Source: Rodentolepis nana
Lineage: Eukaryota; Platyhelminthes; Cestoda; Cyclophyllidea; Hymenolepididae
Assembly (NCBI GenBank): GCA_900617975.1
Contig: UZAE01000572.1
Coordinates: 1 to 21,172, forward strand
Length of the DNA: 21,172 nucleotides
Reading direction: 5' to 3'
In this document: one piece after another, positions 16,901 through 21,172 of the stretch
How positions within the stretch are numbered: position 1 is the first letter of the stretch
How the letters are laid out: each line of letters starts with the position of its first letter
Notes under the pieces: model-generated
Told to the model about the DNA's origin: nothing
Database searches by the model: none
The model's input: only the letters and a program-made list of their open reading frames with translations
Program-made: the position numbers and the translations under genes

Positions 16901-19900
16901 ATGAGGAAAGAGCACTAAATTAGATAATTCCAAATGAGACCGGTCTGCCTTCTGTAATTCCATTGTTCTGTTTAAATGCGCGCATATTACGTACTGTGAA
17001 GGAAATATGTGTATTAGAATATTAACTTCGTCTTGGAAAAAAAAACTATATATTCATTTACCTTGAAAAGGCGGCCATGTCAATTTCTAAAGCATTGAGG
17101 GTTGCTGGTTCCCCCCCCCCTCCCCCTCCCTATTAAGAGAGCATTTAAATATATATTCACTACCTCAACTTTTGCTCCTCAATGCTCAGAGACTGTGTTG
17201 ACCAGGTGATTTGCTGAAATGGTGGATCCAACTGCCTTGTTGCAAACAAGTGCTGGTGGGTGGATCTATTATGGCTTTATTAAACATGACAGGGCGCATT
17301 AAATTTTACTCGCTTCGCGTTTCCAGCAATCAATCCGAGTACAATTTGCCTTTAAATGACAGTTTATCTTAATTATTTTTTTAAAAATTTATTTTGTACT
17401 ATCCTAAACTGGGTTGACTTTACTGTGTTCTTTGTTGTTTACTGAATACTTTTCTGTTTCTGGAAAGTTAGAACTCATGGGACTTCAATGCTCACTCGGT
17501 GGGTTCATTTGTTAATTGCACTGATTCAATCAAACCAATGGAAAGGTGCGTGGCGAATTCGACTTTCTCAACGGAGAGAGGCTTCGTGCTGCTCTCCTTT
17601 TGTCCAAAATAAATGAGCTAATAAACCATTCAGGTGTCAAGTTAGGGCTAACACCGTTAAGTTATATAGATGAATGACTCATGCGATTGTCTACTACTCT
17701 ATTCCCTACCTCTGAACGCGCCGTATTTTATTGATTGACGAGGAAGCACAGACAGTCTGGTGGTCGATTGATTTAGGTTGATGTTTCAGTTGAGAGTACA
17801 AAAAATCTTAAACTGTTCTTCTCCTTTATACCAGCCGAAGCAGCAAGGGCCTCACGCCATTGATGACCTGTTGCCTTTTTGGTCGATCGCCGGAGCCCCT
17901 GCGAGTCCTCCTGGCTTGGGGTGCCGACACCCGGATTGAGGACGACGTGCAGGGTAACACAGCAGCCCACCTGGCGGTTCGAAGTAATAACCTCCTTGCA
18001 ATTCTACAGCTCGATGAAGTGGGGGTGGACTGGAGAATGCAGAATAAACTCGGTCTCTATCCCTATCAGGTGAGTGGCCTTCCTTCCTTCCTTCCTGCCT
18101 GCCTTGCAAGGTGCTTTTACGCTTCCATGCTCCTTCCTTTTGTTTCTCCAAAGGTTCTCTCCACCTTTTTGGTGTTTTTTTCTCGGGGAGATTTCCCTTC
18201 CAGAATGATTACTTTATTTCATCCTCATGCACTGCATTACCATGTCGGAAAGTAACTAATTCTATGCGACATTTTCATCCACTTTCCCTTGGGGGGGGGG
18301 GGGGGGGGGGGGGGGGTAGGGAGGGAATCGCATTGAGTTCGTGTATATGGGGTCTTGAGCAGGCTTGGCAATGGTGTTTTGTTGTGTTACTCCTTCCCAA
18401 GTGAAATGAAATTAATTTTTGTATTCGGTTATTGGAAATGTCCCTCTCTCTCTCCTCGAAGGTGTGTCGAAACTAATATGCCTTTCTGTGCATTGCGCGT
18501 TGGGGAAAAACAAGCAAGCAAACGAATAAAAGTGGTATGCTTCTAATCTTTTTTTTGATAAAAGAAATGCCTTTTTGAAATTTTCTGTAGGACATTTGAC
18601 CTCATATTCACTGAATGGAAAATATTCACCCGAATCAGCTGATTAAAGCAAGAGTAATGGAGGTCATTGTTTGCTATCTGATGTCGCAATTATATATGAG
18701 TTTGTTGTTGGGGTAACAAGATCCGAGGGCGTTAACAGCAAACGACAGTTCTATCAAGTAGGGCACGAGGAGTTGCATAGGTCAAAGTGCATTAAATAAA
18801 TAACAATGAGGTGTGTCTCTAGAGAGTGGGCATGAGACACGTAGCATTGGGAATAAATGAATAAGTACCACAAGAGTGTCTGAGTGTAAAATAGAATGAA
18901 TAGTTCTTTGGAGAGTATATATAGACAGTCATTCTTCTGTATTTTCGTTTGTTTCAATCGCGCAATCTAAAACTGGACCTCTCCTTACTAGCAGCAGCGA
19001 TCGGTCTTTTTTTGCTGTTGTTGTTGACAAACAAACCACAAGGTGTACAACGAGGATAAGAGGTGCTTCCCTCCAATGGGCCAATAGGAGCGAAAGTACC
19101 ACCTGTTAATGAACACCAACGAGGTGTTTTAAAAGCCACTCCATTTCATTTTGCCTAACTCGGGTGGTTTCTGTTTGCGATAGGCAAGGATTTCTCACTT
19201 TTTCTGTTTTTTATTCTAAACCTTTTGGTGAAAATAGTTGTGCTCACTGGTGAGCTCAGTGGTTGTTGTAAAACTTCCGAATTGTGTGTTTGTTCAAGTG
19301 TCGTGTGTGCGTTTTGTTATCTATGCTTGAATATCGTTTTTTCTGTGTGTGTGTGTGCGTGTTCATTTTGCTGCATTTTCATTAAAAAAAATACGTGTCG
19401 GTTAAAGCATTTGGCAGGATCTGCGTTCGTTTGCTTTCACCAGTATGCTGGGAAGAACTGTCTTGATTCTTATCTACACGTTCAATAGCTCCATTCAAAC
19501 AGCGTGTTGTTTGTGAAATTGATTTGACTGGCATTCGGTTTCCGGAACTGTCCTCTTTTTTTTGAGAGAGAGAGTCTGTATCTCTTTTCAGCCGCGCCTA
19601 TAGGGGCGTTTCGATTCAACAGATTCTCTCTTGACTAAAAGTTGAAAATTGTGTTGTGGATTAGGGGGTGTGCGATAGACTTACCTCCACGCGGTGTACC
19701 CTGGGCAACGTATACTCATACGGCAAAATGGCCTATTAACCCCACTGTATGCCATATTCGACCCTTACCACAGTACTCATCTTACCCTTTTCTCTGCCTT
19801 TGTGTCTGTCTGCCTCTTTTACATCTGTGAATCGCTCTTCTGTTCCCCCCCCCCTCGACTTTCTTCTACTTTGATGGACTTTGCCTCTGTGAAGTCCGAA

Positions 19901-20518
19901 GTCAGCTAAATGGCTAATGATAGCCATCAAAACGCAAATTTTAATATATATTTTTTTATCTTATAGGCGACAGTATCATGTTTCAGAGTATATTCGAGGA
20001 TCTGATCCAGGACTAAAACTCGCGAATTATTTCCGCATTATTATGGGTAACAATAGCAGCATGTGGGAAATTAACTAACTCTAATTATGCCAATTATAGC
20101 ATAGATACAGACCTAGAATTCAGTAAAGCCTCCTTTCCCGGTTTGGGAATTTCAGCTTACTTCAAAGATACGCAGATATAATGCATTTGGGGGGAAGGCT
20201 TTAGTGCCGTATCACAGTGTCGTTAAGCTTAAAATGCAAAGCATCACTGCCAAATGCAGAAAAGTCGTTGGTAGAGATAAGATCTTATAGTTACCGACAT
20301 TCGCTTATTTGTCGAAGAAGCTGGATCACTTCAAGGACTTTTAGTGCATATCTCTAAAGTTGCTCATGAAAGTACAAATATATTTCACTATTTTAAAACA
20401 AGTGTAAAAGGCATCATCTTAATTGTGTAATAAGGTAGAAATGATTCAAAAGAAATGGAAATTTCTAGAGAAACACTAACTAACCAAAGGGTATTGCTGA
20501 CAATGCTAACATTCAGCA

Positions 20519-20549
<31 letters not shown>

Positions 20550-20809
20550 ATCATTATGGTAACCACGAAAAATTAATCAACAATCACTGAATATTCAAGA
20601 ATTCAAAATTTGCGATTGTTTACTTGCTGTTGTCCTATTTCTTACAGATGATTTTAGGTGAAAAAACTGGTCCAATGAAATATCTGTCTCAATATAAAAT
20701 CAAAAATGAAAATCTTTTAAGCACTGGAGGCGAATATTCATTTAAGCTGATCGGTTTTAGTTATAAGAGAAACCTGAGCAAGTTGCCAAATATATCACTT
20801 TATTTATGA
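13519..20809 (+). CDS. ZDHHC17: ZDHHC17/HIP14-type ankyrin palmitoyltransferase, partial
   Basis: Protein S-acyltransferase of Golgi and vesicle membranes that palmitoylates synaptic and trafficking proteins, recruiting substrates through its ankyrin domain (known for HIP14). Exons seen: 13519-13982 and 17835-18069 (firm), and 20648 to at most 20809 (probable). Introns are 3852 and 2578 nt. Frames join without stop: the first exon ends in phase 2 (TG|gtttgt), the second begins with one base and ends in phase 0, the third begins in phase 0. Only the N-terminal ankyrin part is inside the window; the membrane segments, the Cys-rich domain and the catalytic DHHC are missing because the gene continues past the right edge. 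No start codon was found: an in-frame TAG directly precedes the first seen exon, so at least one exon lies upstream. ZDHHC13 is the paralogue alternative; the closeness to ZDHHC17 in DYSTWDIVKATQYGI favours ZDHHC17. Confidence 0.85.
15966..15996. repeat. Perfect 13-bp inverted repeat, 5-nt loop
   Basis: Arms ttccttccattcc (15966-15978) and ggaatggaaggaa (15984-15996) separated by accgg. In RNA this would be a stable hairpin. It has no T-run after it and no recognised RNA gene around it. Polypyrimidine-polypurine arms can also form by slippage of TTCC/GGAA simple sequence. Confidence 0.8.
16497..16790 (-). repeat. Short interspersed repeat, antisense in ZDHHC17 intron (copy 7)
   Basis: Reverse complement of the family. 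The tail appears first as tatttatttata, then caaatggcaggcgt, gatggttagcattagccc, gttgacttcaggcttcac, the poly-G block (gggaggggggggg), gaccgaca-type middle and ccgtatgcgtatgag. Similarity stops there, so about 40 nt of the head with its splice-site-like and A-box-like motifs is missing (5' truncation). Confidence 0.85.
17835..18069 (+). CDS. ZDHHC17: ZDHHC17 orthologue, ankyrin exon B
   Basis: One base plus 78 codons. The reading is SSKGLTPLMTCCLFGRSPEP, then LRVLLAWGAD, GNTAAHLAVRSNN and NKLGLYPYQ. This aligns without gaps at the junction to human DQNGMTPLMWAAYRTHSVDP and NTALHWAVLAGN, the fourth and fifth ankyrin units. The Trp of the TPLMW and LHW positions is replaced (Thr, Leu). It is visibly richer in G and C than exon A. 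Acceptor ataccag, donor CAG|gtgagt, immediately followed by a CCTT-rich simple repeat. Confidence 0.88.
18078..18105 (+). repeat. CCTT/GCCT simple repeat next to a splice donor
   Basis: ccttccttccttccttcc followed by gcctgcctt, beginning only 9 nt after the exon B border of the ZDHHC17 orthologue. Confidence 0.85.
18291..18316 (+). repeat. 26-nt G homopolymer
   Basis: Uninterrupted run of 26 G, inside the intron after ankyrin exon B. In the sense transcript it would be able to form G-quadruplexes. Length in the assembly may be unreliable because such runs are hard to sequence. Confidence 0.9.
19668..19935 (+). repeat. Short interspersed repeat, sense in ZDHHC17 intron (copy 8)
   Basis: Clear head gtgtgcgatagacttacctcc, cggtgtaccctgggcaacgtatactcatacgg, then a jump from cctattaacc to ccactgtatgcc that omits the gttgactt...cttcaaactac block. 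It continues with a pyrimidine-rich middle, C10 run, tcgacttt, actttgatgg, gaagtccgaagtcagct and gatagccatcaaaacgc. The final tttgaaataaata tail is absent, which is unlike the other copies and suggests a later deletion or rearrangement at the 3' end. Confidence 0.85.
20519..20549 (+). repeat. TA dinucleotide repeat
   Basis: Alternating AT with one G interruption, about 100 nt upstream of the probable third ZDHHC17 exon. Confidence 0.9.
20648..20809 (+). CDS. ZDHHC17: Probable ZDHHC17 orthologue exon C (end of last ankyrin repeat)
   Basis: Acceptor tcctatttcttacag with a good pyrimidine tract, then an open frame in the phase required by exon B. Joined to exon B it reads GLYPYQ|MILGEKTGPMKYLSQY, which has the spacing of an ankyrin repeat (G-x-x-P...M-x-x-L). 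It falls where human ZDHHC17 has GESALDLAKQRKNVWMINHL. The 3' border is unknown: I see no strong GT donor before the TGA at 20807, and the weak G|gtttta near 20755 is only one possibility. Either a weak donor is used, the exon is terminal for a short isoform, or the exon is a chance match. Confidence 0.45.
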   Translation: MILGEKTGPMKYLSQYKIKNENLLSTGGEYSFKLIGFSYKRNLSKLPNISLYL

Positions 20810-20878
20810 ACAATGAGAAATTAATCACTACTTGACAAACTAGTTCCGCGAATTTATGCGGCAAAGCTGAAAATATTT

Positions 20879-21172
20879 GTTTATTTACCTCAAATGGCAA
20901 GCGTTTTGATAGTTGTCATTAGCCCATTAGCTGACTTTGGGTTCACAGAGAGGAGGAGGAGGAACATCAAGGTTACAAAAAGTCTAGAGGGGGGATAAAA
21001 TAATGATTCACAAATGTAAAAGAGACAGATGGACACAAGGGCAGATAAAAGGTAAGGTGAGTACTGTGAAAGGGGTCGAATATGACATACAGTGGAGTGA
21101 TAGTAGTTTGAGGTCAGAAGTCAACTGCCGAATAATAGACTTTTTGCCGTATGAGTATACGTTGCCCAGGGT
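20879..21172 (-). repeat. Short interspersed repeat, antisense, cut by window end (copy 9)
   Basis: Reverse complement of the family: gtttatttacctcaaatggc (tail), gatagttgtcattagccc, ctgactttgggttcacagag, aggaacatcaag, tctagaggggggat, gattcacaaatgtaaaagag, catacagtggagtga, aggtcagaagtcaactgccg, and gccgtatgagtatacgttgcccagggt at the edge. It shows the middle most completely, including the block deleted from copies 6 and 8. The last 25-35 nt of the head lie beyond the window. Confidence 0.88.

Larger units (their letters stand above)
13983..17834 (+). other. Intron of ZDHHC17 orthologue (3.85 kb)
   Basis: Donor TTG|gtttgt, acceptor tttataccag. It contains one antisense copy of the short interspersed family (16497-16790), a 13-bp perfect inverted repeat (15966-15996), a GGGA-rich stretch near 15311-15331 and a pyrimidine-rich run at 17111-17130. 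The open frames in it (for example 14788-14973, 15037-15255, 15987-16262) show no motif. Confidence 0.75.
18070..20647 (+). other. Intron of ZDHHC17 orthologue (2.6 kb)
   Basis: Opens with CCTT/GCCT simple sequence. It carries a 26-nt G homopolymer (18291-18316), a sense copy of the short interspersed family (19668-19935) and an alternating TA tract (20519-20549). A minus-strand open frame at 18954-19139 looks slightly protein-like but matches nothing I know. The extent assumes exon C is real; otherwise the intron continues past the window. Confidence 0.55.

Noticed and set aside
17976..17990. GGTTCGAAGT as a tRNA B-box
   Set aside because: It is inside ankyrin exon B coding sequence and no A-box or cloverleaf is present.
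18954..19139. Minus-strand open frame of 61 codons with mixed, protein-like composition
   Set aside because: No domain, no splice context and antisense within an intron; not recognised.
19963..20011. cttatag followed by a short open stretch as a ZDHHC17 exon
   Set aside because: The required frame meets TGA after 12 codons and shows no similarity to the family.
1..21172. CRISPR arrays, operons, prophage or other prokaryotic systems
   Set aside because: Spliced animal genes throughout; no regular spacer-repeat structure or bacterial gene organisation.

Overview
This is an animal nuclear genome window: AT-rich, with spliceosomal introns, dispersed repeats and many homopolymer or simple-sequence tracts. 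The two recognisable genes are both conserved animal genes. Several introns of about 40-90 nt and an abundant short interspersed repeat suggest an invertebrate. A parasitic flatworm such as a tapeworm is my best guess, but nothing here proves it.

Layout. (1) 1-5100 is gene-poor. It holds six copies or fragments of a short interspersed repeat family, a roughly 100-codon relic of the C-terminus of a non-LTR retrotransposon polyprotein (2765-3067), and simple repeats. (2) 5354-10541, minus strand, is a 14-exon gene for an orthologue of ZCCHC7 (yeast Air1/Air2), the zinc-knuckle RNA-binding subunit of the nuclear TRAMP/exosome pathway. I rebuilt it exon by exon; it gives an uninterrupted 669-residue protein with five zinc knuckles, the IWRQY motif and a long basic Arg/Ser/Gly-rich tail. 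(3) 10542-13518 is AT-rich sequence with no gene I can support, lying between two divergently oriented genes. (4) 13519 to beyond 20648, plus strand, holds two firm exons and one probable exon of a ZDHHC17 (HIP14-type) palmitoyltransferase. These cover the ankyrin-repeat substrate-recruitment domain; the membrane segments and catalytic DHHC domain lie beyond the right edge, and the first exon was not found. Its introns carry repeat copies and a 26-nt G run. (5) Another repeat copy runs off the right edge.

The most notable features are the nine-member short interspersed family and the unusual gene model of the ZCCHC7 orthologue. The family has a defined head, 5'-truncated members, an (AATA)n tail, an A-box-like motif, and a consensus 5' splice site on its antisense strand. 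In the ZCCHC7 gene the basic tail is encoded by seven consecutive small phase-2 symmetric exons, two of which look duplicated.

The two genes are not known to share a pathway: one acts in nuclear RNA surveillance, the other in membrane-protein palmitoylation. Their head-to-head order is the only link visible. I found no tRNA, rRNA, CRISPR array or operon.
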